Of a DNA stretch of 53,490 nucleotides, positions 25,494 through 35,276 are shown piece after piece. The position numbers and the translations under genes are program-made. The DNA comes from Gammaproteobacteria bacterium (GTDB lineage: Bacteria; Pseudomonadota; Gammaproteobacteria; SZUA-229), in NCBI GenBank assembly GCA_011051475.1, contig DRLE01000036.1, forward strand, positions 1 through 53,490, written 5' to 3'. Positions within the stretch are counted from its first letter, which is position 1; the number at the start of each line of letters is the position of its first letter. Under the pieces are notes generated by a model, which was given only the letters and a program-made list of their open reading frames with translations, did not search any database and was not told the DNA's origin.

Positions 25494-28400
25494 ATGAATC
25501 CAGACAACACGGTCGAATATAATTCACTTAGCTGGGTCAAGGCACAGCTGGATGATGTGCTGACTGAAGCACAGTCCAACCTGAATGAATATATCGAGAA
25601 CCAGGAAAAGGAGAGTCTGGAGCGGTGTATAGAAAATCTGCAACTTATCTACGGCACCTTGCAGATGGTCGAGGTATACGGCGCCGCCATGCTGGCAGAA
25701 GAAATGCAGCAGACATCCCAGGCATTGCTGGAAGGCCGTATCGATCGTGATGAAGACGCCTATGATGTCCTGATGCGGGCAATGCTGCAGTTACCTGATT
25801 ATCTTGAAGGCATTCAGGCAGGCAAGAGCGATACGCCGATAACGCTGATGCCCCTGATTAACGACCTGCGTGCCGCGCGCAAGGAAGGCCTGCTGACAGA
25901 AAGTGCGCTGTTTTCTCCCGATATTGAATCGGCTGAACTGGTTTCCGATGAACATGATACACAGGACATCGAAAGCGGAAAACTGCAGGCCGAGGCCAAA
26001 CGCTTGCGTACGCACTACCAGCTTGGTCTCCTCGATTACATACGCAATAACAAGGAGCAGGCGGGCCTTAAGCGCATACGTGCTGTTCTGAACTCACTGG
26101 TAAAGGTCAGCGCCGAGGCGGAAGTACAGCGCCTGTGGATGGTGGTCAGCGCACTGGCCGAAGGCCTGATGAAAGAGGGTATCAACGCCAATCTGAGTAT
26201 TAAAATGCTGATGGGCGCTGTCGACCGGCAGCTCAAGCTGCTTATCGATGTCGGTGAGGAAGCCTTTGTCAAGGATTATTCCAGAGAGCTGGTTACCAAT
26301 ATGCTTTACTACATTGGTACCTGTGATGTGGAAAGCGATACCATCAATGCCGTCAAGGATGCCTATCATCTTGACGATCTGATGCCGCATGATGACGAAG
26401 CGGCCGGCACCGTCGGTGGTCTGAATGCGGATCTGTTTGATACGGTTTCAAAAGGAATTAGCGAAGACCTCGGTCAGGTCAAGGATGTGCTTGAGCTTTA
26501 TATGCACAGTGCCGAACCGGATCTTGCGCAGCTGGAACCTGTTGCCGAACAGCTGGTTCGCATTGCCGATACCTATGGCATGCTGGGCATGGGCGCCATC
26601 AGACAGTCTGTGATGAACCAGGCCGATGTTATCAAAAAGATTGTTGCTGGCGAGGAGCAGGCCAGCGAAACCGTTGTGCTGGGTATTGCATCCGAACTCC
26701 TCAATGCCGAATCTGAACTGAAAGACTTTATCGCCTCGCGTTCCGGTTTTGTTGATATGAATCGCAAAGGTGGTGACGAGAACGTACCCTCTGCGGAATA
26801 CCGCCAGGTCGTCTTTGCCGTTGTATCCGAGGCGCTGAAGAACTTCAGTGATGCCAAGGAAGCCGTGCTTTCCTACATTTCCGGATCCGGTGACAAGGAC
26901 CAGCTGGAAATTATCCTGCAGCGCCTCGAAGAGGTTCGTGGTGTTGCCATGATGTTACCGCTGGGCCGGGTCGAGTCACAGATAGTCAAGCTCCAGAACT
27001 ATGTGCAAACCGCGCTGCTGAATAACAATCACCGGCCTGATGACCAGGAACAGGATACGGTAGCTGACGTTGTAACATCCATTGAATATTTCCTTGAAGC
27101 ACTTTCCGAAGGGCGTCCGGGCGTTGAGCAGGGCCTGAACGCGGGTGATGCAGCAGCCGCAAAACTCGAGGAAGTGACGCTTCGTTATGGTGGTGAACCG
27201 GGACAGGAGCAGGATGAAAGTGACGCCCTGACCGCCGGCGAAGAGGCTCCTGAAGACAGAACAGAAGAACAGGACCTCGCTGTCGAGGAAGAGCCAGCAA
27301 CGCTGAGCGAGCCTGTCGAAGAACCTGCCACTGAGGCAGCGGCTACCGAGGCAGCGACTGCCGAAGCCGGTGATCAACCCGCTTTGGCAGAGGCGGAAAC
27401 TGCCGGTGAAGCGGCTGAAGTCGAAAACTACAATATTCTGGCTGATGATGCCGATGAGGAGATCGTCGAGATATTCATCGAAGAAGCCGTTGAAGTGCTC
27501 GGTGAGTTGCACAACTATCTGCCACAGTGGAAGGCCAATCACGAGGATGAAGAAGCGCTGGCCGTGGTCAGACGAAGCTTTCATACCCTCAAGGGCAGTG
27601 GCCGCCTGCTTGGCGCGGAGCTGATCGGCGAGTTCTCGTGGAAGTTCGAGAACATGCTGAACAAGGTTATCGATAACAAGATCAATGTTACCGATGCGCT
27701 GCTGAACGCACTGGATGAAGCACTTGCCGTACTGCCCCAGCTGATTGAGCAACTCAAGGGTAATCGTGAACCGGTAGAAAATATTGCTCAGCTTATGTCT
27801 GTCGCCGATGCACTGGCAAGAGGCGAGGAAGCTGTGCTCGAAACAGCGGCTCCGGCAGATGAGATAGTCGCCGAGCCTGAGGAAAAGCCGGCTGAAGAAG
27901 CCGGTATTGAAGAGCTTTCTGCGGATACAGATGACATCGAAGTGGCTGGGCTGGACGAGACGGCACTGGAAGAAACGGTAATCGTCTCCGAAGTTGATGA
28001 TGAGGCTGCCGACGAGGTGGAGGAAATAAGCCTCGACAGTATGGCAGGGGAAGAGGAGGATGAATTTGCCTATCAGCAGGCCGACGACGAAATTTCCATT
28101 GAGACGGTTTCATTGGATGAATCGGGTACTGATGAACCAGGCACTGATGAAATAGAAATCGAAGAAATGGACATCGTTATCGACGACAGCATGCTGGATA
28201 CAGGCGGCATTGAGGAGATTGCGATTACCTCCGATGAGCAGGAGGAAGAGCCGGGCTCATTTGATGAGGAAGCTTTTACTGATGAGGCAGCTGTTGCTCC
28301 CGAAAGTATGGCTCCTGGTGAAGCCGAGGAAGCAGGAGTCGATGACAGTGAAGAGGAAATCGTCAGCCTGTCAGTTGAAGACGATGAGGGCAATGAGTTT

Positions 28401-31400
28401 TCCATTGAAATTGACGAGCTTGATACGGCAGAAGCGCCGGCAGCCGATGAGCTTGATATCGACCCGATGCTGCTCAAGATTTACCATGATGAGAGCCTGA
28501 GTCATCTTGAAGAAGTACGCAGACTGCTGGATGAAAGCCGGCAACAGCAGCAAGCGTTGAAAGCGGACAAGGCGCTGATGCGCGCATTCCATACATTGTA
28601 TGGCAGCGCCCGTACCGCTGAAGTGGATGCAATCGCAGAATTAAGTGGCGCCGCCGAGAAATATATCAAGGCACGTCAGGACGGGCATGAGGAAGCCATA
28701 CCAGAAGACGTTACCGAGGTTATCGCTGAAATCGAGCAGGCCATATCCGGCATGCTCGCGCAGGTGCTTGAAGGCCGCCAGCCGGCCAGCAACAGAGAAT
28801 TGCACGACAGGATTAATCGACTGGTACAGAAAGAGATTCAGAGTCAGTTGCAGCAGTCATGGCGGGACAGCACCACACCGGCTGCGAATCAGCAGCCTGA
28901 GACCGGCCAGCCCGAAAGCGACGAGATGTCCATTGATATGGGTGAGCTGGCGCCGGAGACCGATGACACTGCCGGTATCGCTGAGGAGCCTGTTGAGGAA
29001 GCAGGCCCTGTGGAAAACGGTCAGGATACTTCTGCTGTTGATGAGCATGCTGTTGCTGAAGACCTTGAACAAGGTGTTAGCGAAAGCGCCCAGGCTGTCG
29101 AAATATCCTATGGTGATATCGATCAGGAGTTGATCGAAATCTTCCTTGAGGAGGCCGATGAACTGCTTGAGAGCTGTGAAAGAACACTCGAGGAACTGCG
29201 CCAGGCGCCGAATTCAACCGAACACATACACCAGTTACAGCGCAATATGCACACCCTGAAAGGTGGCGCGCGCATGGCCGATCTTACCCCGGTGGGTGAC
29301 CTGACACATAATCTCGAATCACTGGTGGTACTGGTTAATGAGAACAAGATAGCTGCCGACAAGGCCCTGTTTGATGTTCTGCAGGAGTCCGTAGACGTTC
29401 TTACCGGCATGCTGGCTGATGTGCGCAAGCTCAGGCCACTTACGCCGGCGGATGAACTGAACCGTCGTATCGATATGATGATGCGCGGCGAGGTTGAGGA
29501 GAAGCGCGCGGTTGAGCGCTTTGACCTGGATATAGATGATCTCGATGGCGAGGATGAAGAACTGGAGGATATCGATATTTCCCAGTTGCTGCCTCGGAAA
29601 GACGAATCTGATGAGACTGTTGTTAAGCTTGCGCCTGAAAGAGAACAGACGTCCGAGCCGCCTGCACAGCGTGATGAAGCGGCTGAAAGGCAGGATGATC
29701 GCCCGCACTGGGGTGAACGCGCCACTGATGTCAATTTCAAGGAATCCAGGGAGCAGATCAGGGTACGTTCCGACCTGCTTAATAACCTGGTGAACTATGC
29801 CGGTGAGGTGAATATCTACCATGCCCGTCTCGGCAAGCAGATTTCGGACTTCAGCTTTAACCTTTCCGAATTGACCGCAACTGTAGTGCGCCTCAAGGAG
29901 CAGCTGAGAAAACTTGAAATTGAAACCGAGATCCAGATTCGCTCCGGCTATGAAAAGGAAGGCGGTAACTACGATGAAAACTTCGATCCGCTGGAGATGG
30001 ACCAGTATTCCACACTGCAACAGCTGACACGAAGCCTGAGTGAGACTGCGGGTGACGTTGAGAGTATTAATGAGATTCTCACCGAAATCACCCGTGATTC
30101 TGAAACATTGTTGCTGCAGGAGGCCCGTGTAAGTACCGACCTGCAGGAAGGCCTGATGCGTACCCGTATGGTCCGCTTTGGTGGCCTGTCATCACGCCTG
30201 CGCCGTATCGCCCGTCAGGTGGCTCGTGAGCTTGGCAAGGAAGTTCAGCTGAAAATTATCGGTGAGGAAAGTGAGGTCGACCGTACCGTTCTTGACCGTA
30301 TTATTGCGCCGCTTGAACATTTGCTGCGTAATGCGATTGCGCACGGCATTGAAACACCGGAACAACGCCGGGCTGCCGGCAAGGATGAAACCGGTACAAT
30401 CACCATAGAAGTATCGCGCCAGGGTACCGATGTTGTTATCAATGTGAAAGATGACGGCGCCGGCATGGATGTCGACAGGATTCGCTCGAAAGCCGTACAG
30501 CAGGGTCTGATCAAGGCGGATGCCAACCTGTCTGATCGCGATGTACTGCAATGCATTCTCATGTCCGGTTTCAGTACCGCGGAGTCCGTTACCCAGGTAT
30601 CCGGACGCGGTGTCGGTATGGATGTGGTCGACAGCGAAATCAAGCAGCTTGGTGGTGTGCTTGATATCAGCACCGAGGTCGGCAAGGGTTCCAGCTTTAA
30701 TATCCGCCTGCCTCTGACCCTGGCGATTAACCAGGCGCTGCTGGTCAGTGCTGCCGACGATGTTTTCGCCGTGCCGCTGGCCAGTATTGAGGGCGTGCTG
30801 CGTATTACCGGTCTTGAACTGCAGCGTTTTTATGATAGCGGCAATACGCATTATGAATTCAATGGTGTTGAGTACACCCTGATGCACCTGGGTAACCTGC
30901 TTACCGGCAAGCAGCCTGATTACTCCAAGCAGCTGCGCCTGTTCCCGCTGTTACTGGTCAATGTCGGTGACCAGCATTTTGCCCTGCACGTGGATGACCT
31001 GCTGGGCCGCCGCGAAATTGTGGTCAAGCCAGTCGGTCTGCAGATTGGCGCCGTGCGCGGCGTAGCCGGTGCAACCATTCTGGCTGATGGCCGTGTTGTG
31101 CTGATTCTGGAAATGTCAGCTCTTGTTATGGGTGAAGGTCTGTTCCAGCCGCATGAACCGATAGAAGAGGAAGAAGTCGAGGAAGTTGCGGAAGACATCA
31201 AGACGATTATGGTTGTGGATGACTCGATTACCATCCGCAAGGTTACCGAACGCATGCTGCAGCGCTATGGCATAAACGTGATTCTGGCCAAGGACGGTGT
31301 CGATGCCACCAACCAGTTGCAGGATCATATTCCTGATCTGATGCTGCTGGATATTGAAATGCCGCATATGGATGGATTCGAGGTGGCAACCTTTGTGCGC

Positions 31401-31568
31401 AACGAGGATCGTCTGAAAGATATTCCGATTATTATGATTACTTCCCGAACCGGCAGCAAGCACAAGGACAAGGCCATGAAGATAGGCGTAAACCGCTATC
31501 TGGGTAAACCGTTCCAGGAAGAGGATCTGCTGAACAATATCAACGAGATTTTACAGACGGCTTACTAG
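25494..31568 (+). CDS. chpA: Hybrid chemosensory histidine kinase ChpA (PilL)
   Basis: 2024 residues, a giant CheA. The N-terminal 500 residues are helical FimL/Hpt-like modules without the phospho-His. Three Hpt domains with His follow: SFHTLKGSGRL (His near 698), AFHTLYGSARTAE (near 1033, with Tyr for the usual Lys) and NMHTLKGGARMAD (near 1253). They are separated by long acidic, Ala/Glu-rich linkers (540-650, 800-1000). Then come the dimerisation helices (about 1430), an HATPase with LEHLLRNAIAHGIE and GRGVGMDVVDSEI, a CheW domain (about 1745-1890) and a C-terminal receiver with Asp near 1952 (LLDIEMPHMDGFE). It phosphorylates PilG and PilH. Pseudomonas ChpA is about 2470 residues with more phosphotransfer domains, so this is a shorter version. 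Confidence 0.94.
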   Translation: MNPDNTVEYNSLSWVKAQLDDVLTEAQSNLNEYIENQEKESLERCIENLQLIYGTLQMVEVYGAAMLAEEMQQTSQALLEGRIDRDEDAYDVLMRAMLQLPDYLEGIQAGKSDTPITLMPLINDLRAARKEGLLTESALFSPDIESAELVSDEHDTQDIESGKLQAEAKRLRTHYQLGLLDYIRNNKEQAGLKRIRAVLNSLVKVSAEAEVQRLWMVVSALAEGLMKEGINANLSIKMLMGAVDRQLKLLIDVGEEAFVKDYSRELVTNMLYYIGTCDVESDTINAVKDAYHLDDLMPHDDEAAGTVGGLNADLFDTVSKGISEDLGQVKDVLELYMHSAEPDLAQLEPVAEQLVRIADTYGMLGMGAIRQSVMNQADVIKKIVAGEEQASETVVLGIASELLNAESELKDFIASRSGFVDMNRKGGDENVPSAEYRQVVFAVVSEALKNFSDAKEAVLSYISGSGDKDQLEIILQRLEEVRGVAMMLPLGRVESQIVKLQNYVQTALLNNNHRPDDQEQDTVADVVTSIEYFLEALSEGRPGVEQGLNAGDAAAAKLEEVTLRYGGEPGQEQDESDALTAGEEAPEDRTEEQDLAVEEEPATLSEPVEEPATEAAATEAATAEAGDQPALAEAETAGEAAEVENYNILADDADEEIVEIFIEEAVEVLGELHNYLPQWKANHEDEEALAVVRRSFHTLKGSGRLLGAELIGEFSWKFENMLNKVIDNKINVTDALLNALDEALAVLPQLIEQLKGNREPVENIAQLMSVADALARGEEAVLETAAPADEIVAEPEEKPAEEAGIEELSADTDDIEVAGLDETALEETVIVSEVDDEAADEVEEISLDSMAGEEEDEFAYQQADDEISIETVSLDESGTDEPGTDEIEIEEMDIVIDDSMLDTGGIEEIAITSDEQEEEPGSFDEEAFTDEAAVAPESMAPGEAEEAGVDDSEEEIVSLSVEDDEGNEFSIEIDELDTAEAPAADELDIDPMLLKIYHDESLSHLEEVRRLLDESRQQQQALKADKALMRAFHTLYGSARTAEVDAIAELSGAAEKYIKARQDGHEEAIPEDVTEVIAEIEQAISGMLAQVLEGRQPASNRELHDRINRLVQKEIQSQLQQSWRDSTTPAANQQPETGQPESDEMSIDMGELAPETDDTAGIAEEPVEEAGPVENGQDTSAVDEHAVAEDLEQGVSESAQAVEISYGDIDQELIEIFLEEADELLESCERTLEELRQAPNSTEHIHQLQRNMHTLKGGARMADLTPVGDLTHNLESLVVLVNENKIAADKALFDVLQESVDVLTGMLADVRKLRPLTPADELNRRIDMMMRGEVEEKRAVERFDLDIDDLDGEDEELEDIDISQLLPRKDESDETVVKLAPEREQTSEPPAQRDEAAERQDDRPHWGERATDVNFKESREQIRVRSDLLNNLVNYAGEVNIYHARLGKQISDFSFNLSELTATVVRLKEQLRKLEIETEIQIRSGYEKEGGNYDENFDPLEMDQYSTLQQLTRSLSETAGDVESINEILTEITRDSETLLLQEARVSTDLQEGLMRTRMVRFGGLSSRLRRIARQVARELGKEVQLKIIGEESEVDRTVLDRIIAPLEHLLRNAIAHGIETPEQRRAAGKDETGTITIEVSRQGTDVVINVKDDGAGMDVDRIRSKAVQQGLIKADANLSDRDVLQCILMSGFSTAESVTQVSGRGVGMDVVDSEIKQLGGVLDISTEVGKGSSFNIRLPLTLAINQALLVSAADDVFAVPLASIEGVLRITGLELQRFYDSGNTHYEFNGVEYTLMHLGNLLTGKQPDYSKQLRLFPLLLVNVGDQHFALHVDDLLGRREIVVKPVGLQIGAVRGVAGATILADGRVVLILEMSALVMGEGLFQPHEPIEEEEVEEVAEDIKTIMVVDDSITIRKVTERMLQRYGINVILAKDGVDATNQLQDHIPDLMLLDIEMPHMDGFEVATFVRNEDRLKDIPIIMITSRTGSKHKDKAMKIGVNRYLGKPFQEEDLLNNINEILQTAY

Positions 31569-31585
31569 CTAGCCGAGAGACAGCC

Positions 31586-32056
31586 ATGGCAGATAATAAA
31601 CAGTCAATCAAATGCGTTATTCTTACCCTGCGTAAGGAGAATGTCCTTTTGCCGAACGCACTCGTTGCCGAGATCGTGTCGGTAAAGGAAGTGGAGCAAT
31701 CGGAAAACGCGCCCCCCTGGTTGCTGGGAAAGATGCACTGGCGAGGCGCCGAAGTTCCGTTGCTGTCATTTGAAGCGGCAGGTGGCGAGAAGATTTCCAG
31801 GGTAAACCTTAATACCCAGGCTGTCGTGCTTTACGGTGTTGGCAAGAATAACCAGATCAGCGAGAACCCCTACCTGGCGCTGGTTATGTCCGGCGTGCCG
31901 CATGTCAGTCATTTCAGCCGCGAACAGATCAAGGCTGATACCGAGGCCGATAACGAACATCCCATGGTAGCGCAGAAGGTTCGCATTAACGGCGCCAGCG
32001 TCAGTATCCTGGACGTGGACGCCATGGTTGACATGGTGTCCGAAGCGGCTGCCTAA
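31586..32056 (+). CDS. chpC: CheW-like protein ChpC
   Basis: 156 residues, one CheW domain: ENVLLPNALVAEIVSVKEVE, PPWLLGKMHWRGAEVPLLSF and SILDVDAMVDMV. It starts 17 bases after chpA. In Pseudomonas chpA is followed by chpB (a methylesterase) and then chpC; here chpB is missing and chpC follows chpA directly. A second coupling protein besides PilI may attach another receptor. It converges with rsmE at an 18-base gap that shows no terminator. Confidence 0.82.
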   Translation: MADNKQSIKCVILTLRKENVLLPNALVAEIVSVKEVEQSENAPPWLLGKMHWRGAEVPLLSFEAAGGEKISRVNLNTQAVVLYGVGKNNQISENPYLALVMSGVPHVSHFSREQIKADTEADNEHPMVAQKVRINGASVSILDVDAMVDMVSEAAA

Positions 32057-32074
32057 CCTGTACTGGCCGCGCCT

Positions 32075-32806
32075 CTAAAAGTCACCCCATAAAAGCTGCA
32101 TGGCGCTGATTACCGCAGGTCCTGCGGTTTCCGTGCGCAGTATGCGCGGCCCGAATTTCACCGCAGTAAAATCGTGCTCACGCAGAAAACCCGCTTCCTC
32201 ATCACTCAGTCCACCTTCAGGGCCAATCAGTACTTCAATATAAACAGGCGTTTCAGGCTGCTCCCCGAGCGAGCGTTCGGCTTCGGGTAACAGGGTGTAA
32301 CGATGTGCCTGTGGTTCGAGCAGTGATGGCAACTCGCTCAGCGACAGCGCGGGCAGAACCTGTGGAATAACCGCCCGACCGCACTGCTCACAGGCGCTGA
32401 TAGCCACCTTCTGCCAGTGCTGCTGCTTTTTATTCAGTTTGTCGGCATTGAGCCTGGTATTCGAGCGCTGACAGATCACGGGAATGATCCGGCTGACGCC
32501 CAGCTCGACCGATTTCTGAATGGTGCTCTCCATTCTGTCCTGACGTGACAGCCCCTGGAGCAGGGTGATCTTCAGGGGGGATTCATTATTGGCCGGGACT
32601 TTATCCTCGACAAGCACGGCGGTTTTTCGTGGATCGGCGTCCAGGGTTCTGGCCAGGTAATTGAAACCATCGCCATTGAACAGCACCAGCGGCGTGCCCG
32701 CCGGACTGCGCAGAACGCGAACCAGGTGGGAGGAGGCCTGGCTGTCCAGCTGCACGCCTTCGCCGCAGGCGAGGGCATCGGGATAGTACAGGCGGGTTAC
32801 GCGCAC
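32075..32806 (-). CDS. rsmE: 16S rRNA (uracil1498-N3)-methyltransferase
   Basis: 243 residues from GTG 32806, two bases after metF ends. SPOUT-knot methyltransferase that makes m3U1498 in 16S rRNA using SAM. The knot motifs are VLIGPEGGLSDEEAGFL and FGPRILRTETAGPAVISAM. An N-terminal PUA-like part has QASSHLVRVLR. It is the last gene of the ahcY-metF-rsmE unit, so a SAM-consuming enzyme shares control with SAH recycling. Confidence 0.93.
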   Translation of the reverse strand: MRVTRLYYPDALACGEGVQLDSQASSHLVRVLRSPAGTPLVLFNGDGFNYLARTLDADPRKTAVLVEDKVPANNESPLKITLLQGLSRQDRMESTIQKSVELGVSRIIPVICQRSNTRLNADKLNKKQQHWQKVAISACEQCGRAVIPQVLPALSLSELPSLLEPQAHRYTLLPEAERSLGEQPETPVYIEVLIGPEGGLSDEEAGFLREHDFTAVKFGPRILRTETAGPAVISAMQLLWGDF

Positions 32807-32808
32807 GC

Positions 32809-33660
32809 TCAGGCGCCCGGTTTTTTCCAGCCCAGTCTTTCCCAGATGCGGTTGCTGGCCTCAAACTGGTTCAGGGTGTAGAAGTGCAGACCTGGGGCAC
32901 CTTCATCAAGCAGGCGCTGGCACAGATCGGCAACCACGTCGAGGCCGAAGTCGACCAGGCTGTCCCTGTCATCGGCATAGGCTTCCAGCTGCTTGCGGAT
33001 CCAGCGGGGAATTTCCGCGCCGCACAGGTCGGAAAAACGCACCAGGCCCTCGAAGCTGCTTATCGGCATGATGCCGGGGGTCACCGGAATATCGATACCG
33101 GCCCGCTGACAGTTGTCCATAAAGTGCCGGTAGGCATCGATATTGTAGAAGTACTGGGTAATGGCACCGTTGGCACCGGCCTCAACTTTCTGTTTGAAAA
33201 ACGCAAAGTCGGCCTGTGGTGTGGTGGCCTCGGGGTGATACTCCGGGTAGGCGGCCACTTCGATACTGAAGTGTTCGCCCGTGGTTTCACGGATATAGCT
33301 TACCAGCTCGTTGGCATGGGTGAGCTCACCGGTGCTTTCACCGTCGGGAATATCGCCGCGCAGGGCAACCAGGCGGTTGACGCCAAGCTTCCGGTATTCG
33401 TCCAGCAGTGCGCTGATCTGCGCCTTGCTGGAGCCGATACAGGAAATATGCGGCGCCACCTCGGTACTGTCGGCGCGCAGCCGCTTTACCGTTTCCAGGG
33501 TGCGGTCACGGGTGGCGCCACCGGCACCGAAGGTGACCGAGTAATAGGCCGGCTGTATGACCTTGTCTAAAGCATCCCGGCTCAGCAGCAGTTTTTCCAT
33601 GCCGGCGTCTGTGCGCGGCGGGAAAAACTCGCAGCTGAAAACCGGCTCGCGGTTGTTCAT
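32809..33660 (-). CDS. metF: 5,10-methylenetetrahydrofolate reductase
   Basis: 283 residues from ATG 33660 (MNNREPVFSCEFFPP), with AAGGA seven bases upstream. FAD enzyme that reduces methylene-THF to methyl-THF, the methyl donor for methionine synthesis. TIM-barrel signatures: FSCEFFPPRT at the start, YYSVTFGAGGATRDRT, RLVALRGDIP and GAITQYFYN, then VPVTPGIMPI-type residues (here DIPVTPGIMPIS). It lies 45 bases after ahcY, so both are expected to follow the SAH riboswitch. Confidence 0.96.
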   Translation of the reverse strand: MNNREPVFSCEFFPPRTDAGMEKLLLSRDALDKVIQPAYYSVTFGAGGATRDRTLETVKRLRADSTEVAPHISCIGSSKAQISALLDEYRKLGVNRLVALRGDIPDGESTGELTHANELVSYIRETTGEHFSIEVAAYPEYHPEATTPQADFAFFKQKVEAGANGAITQYFYNIDAYRHFMDNCQRAGIDIPVTPGIMPISSFEGLVRFSDLCGAEIPRWIRKQLEAYADDRDSLVDFGLDVVADLCQRLLDEGAPGLHFYTLNQFEASNRIWERLGWKKPGA

Positions 33661-33705
33661 GGCTTGTCCTTGTATCTGGTTATGACAGTAAGCGCTGGTC
33701 ACCGC

Positions 33706-35130
33706 CTAGTAGCGGTAGTGGTCAGGCTTGTACGGGCCTTCCACCGGAACCTGGATGTAGTCGGCCTGCTCCGGCGTCAGCTGGGTCAGGTTGGCGCCGA
33801 TCTTGTCCAGGTGGAAGCGCGCGACCTTTTCGTCCAGTGCCTTGGGCAGGACATAGACTTCATTGCCATATTTGTCGGCATGGTTGAAGAACTCGATCTG
33901 CGCCATCACCTGGTTGGTGAAGGAGGCGGACATAACGAAGCTGGGGTGACCGGTGGCACAGCCCAGGTTGACCAGGCGGCCCTTGGCCAGCACGATAATG
34001 CGCTTGCCATCAGGGAAAATAACGTGGTCGACCTGCGGCTTGATTTCTTCCCACTGGTACTGCTCCAGCGCGGCGATTTCAATCTCGGAATCGAAGTGAC
34101 CGATATTGCAGACAATGGCCTCATTCTTCATGGCCTTCATGTGCTCGTGGTTGATCACGTTGACATTGCCGGTGGTGGTGACGAAGATGTCGCCCTGGTC
34201 GGCGATGTCGTTCATTTCAACCACACGATAGCCTTCCATCGCCGCCTGCAGCGCACAGATAGGGTCGATTTCGGTAACCCACACGGTGGCGCCCATGCCG
34301 CGGAATGCCTGGGCGCAGCCCTTGCCGACATCGCCGTAACCCAGGACCACGCAGATCTTGCCGGCAATCATGACGTCGGTGGCACGCTTGATACCGTCGA
34401 GCAGGGATTCGCGGCAGCCATAGAGGTTGTCGAACTTGGACTTGGTCACCGAGTCGTTGACGTTCATCGCAGGGAACAGCAGTTCGCCGGCTTCCTGCAT
34501 CTGGTACAGGCGATGTACGCCGGTGGTGGTTTCCTCGGTGACGCCTTTGACGGCGTTGGCGATCTGTGTCCACTTGTCACTGCCCGGTGAAATGGTACGG
34601 TTAAGCAGATCGAGAATGGCCTTCCATTCCTCGTTGTCGTCTTCTTTGGCTTCGGGTACGGCGCCGGCCTTTTCGAATTCCACGCCCTTGTGGATCAGCA
34701 GGGTGGCATCGCCGCCATCGTCCAGGATCATGTTCGGGGTGCCGCCGTCCGGCCAGGTCAGGGCCTGCTCGGTACACCACCAGTATTCCTCGATGGTTTC
34801 GCCCTTCCAGGCAAATACGGGAATGCCCTGATCGGCAATGGCCGCGGCAGCGTGGTCCTGGGTGGAGAAGATATTGCAGGAAGCCCAGCGTACCTCGGCG
34901 CCCAGGGCAACCAGGGTTTCGATGAGTACGGCGGTCTGAATGGTCATGTGCAGGCTGCCGGTAATGCGCGCGCCCTTGAGTGGTTTTTCCTCGCCGTATT
35001 CTTCACGCAGGGCCATCAGGCCGGGCATTTCGACTTCGGCTATGCGAATTTCCTTGTGGCCCCATTCGGCCAGAGAGATGTCTGCGACTTTATAGTCAGT
35101 GGAGTTGTTTGTATCGACGACGGCGTTCAT
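33706..35130 (-). CDS. ahcY: S-adenosylhomocysteine hydrolase
   Basis: About 474 residues from ATG 35130 (MNAVVDTNN). AGGAG lies six bases upstream of it; the other ATG at 35136 abuts the ribosome site. Splits SAH into adenosine and homocysteine. Motifs: SCNIFSTQDHAAAAIA, DSVTKSKFDNLYGCRESL, NAD site VLGYGDVGKGCAQAFRGMG and the C-terminal KPDHYRY tail. The insertion around 150-190 marks the longer proteobacterial class. The leader carries an SAH riboswitch, so the gene should be turned on when its substrate builds up. Confidence 0.97.
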   Translation of the reverse strand: MNAVVDTNNSTDYKVADISLAEWGHKEIRIAEVEMPGLMALREEYGEEKPLKGARITGSLHMTIQTAVLIETLVALGAEVRWASCNIFSTQDHAAAAIADQGIPVFAWKGETIEEYWWCTEQALTWPDGGTPNMILDDGGDATLLIHKGVEFEKAGAVPEAKEDDNEEWKAILDLLNRTISPGSDKWTQIANAVKGVTEETTTGVHRLYQMQEAGELLFPAMNVNDSVTKSKFDNLYGCRESLLDGIKRATDVMIAGKICVVLGYGDVGKGCAQAFRGMGATVWVTEIDPICALQAAMEGYRVVEMNDIADQGDIFVTTTGNVNVINHEHMKAMKNEAIVCNIGHFDSEIEIAALEQYQWEEIKPQVDHVIFPDGKRIIVLAKGRLVNLGCATGHPSFVMSASFTNQVMAQIEFFNHADKYGNEVYVLPKALDEKVARFHLDKIGANLTQLTPEQADYIQVPVEGPYKPDHYRY

Positions 35131-35162
35131 GCTCATCTCCTAATCGTTAAAAATTAAAGAAA

Positions 35163-35266
35163 TGAGCGCCGTTGTTCTATCATTCCGCCCTGCAGGCAGG
35201 GCGAAGCGTTTTCTGAGCCTGACAGCTGCCGGATGATCCGTCGGCTGTTGCAGCGCTCCTCAGAAT
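35163..35266 (-). promoter_or_regulatory. SAH riboswitch upstream of ahcY
   Basis: Read leftward, the leader begins CTGAGGAGCGCTGCAACAGC, continues through GTCAGGCTCAG and closes with CAACGGCGCTCA shortly before ahcY. These are the conserved blocks of the S-adenosylhomocysteine riboswitch: GAGGAGCGCUGCRAC, the P1 partner GGCUC, and the pseudoknot strand GCGCUC pairing with the early GAGCGC. A variable hairpin (CGCCCTGCCTGCAGGGCG) lies between them. SAH binding is known to raise expression of the recycling genes downstream. Confidence 0.88.
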
Positions 35267-35276
35267 AAGTTGTTAA

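Noticed and set aside
33664..34590. 308-codon forward frame opposite ahcY
   Set aside because: Antisense shadow of a highly conserved enzyme; no domain or ribosome site.
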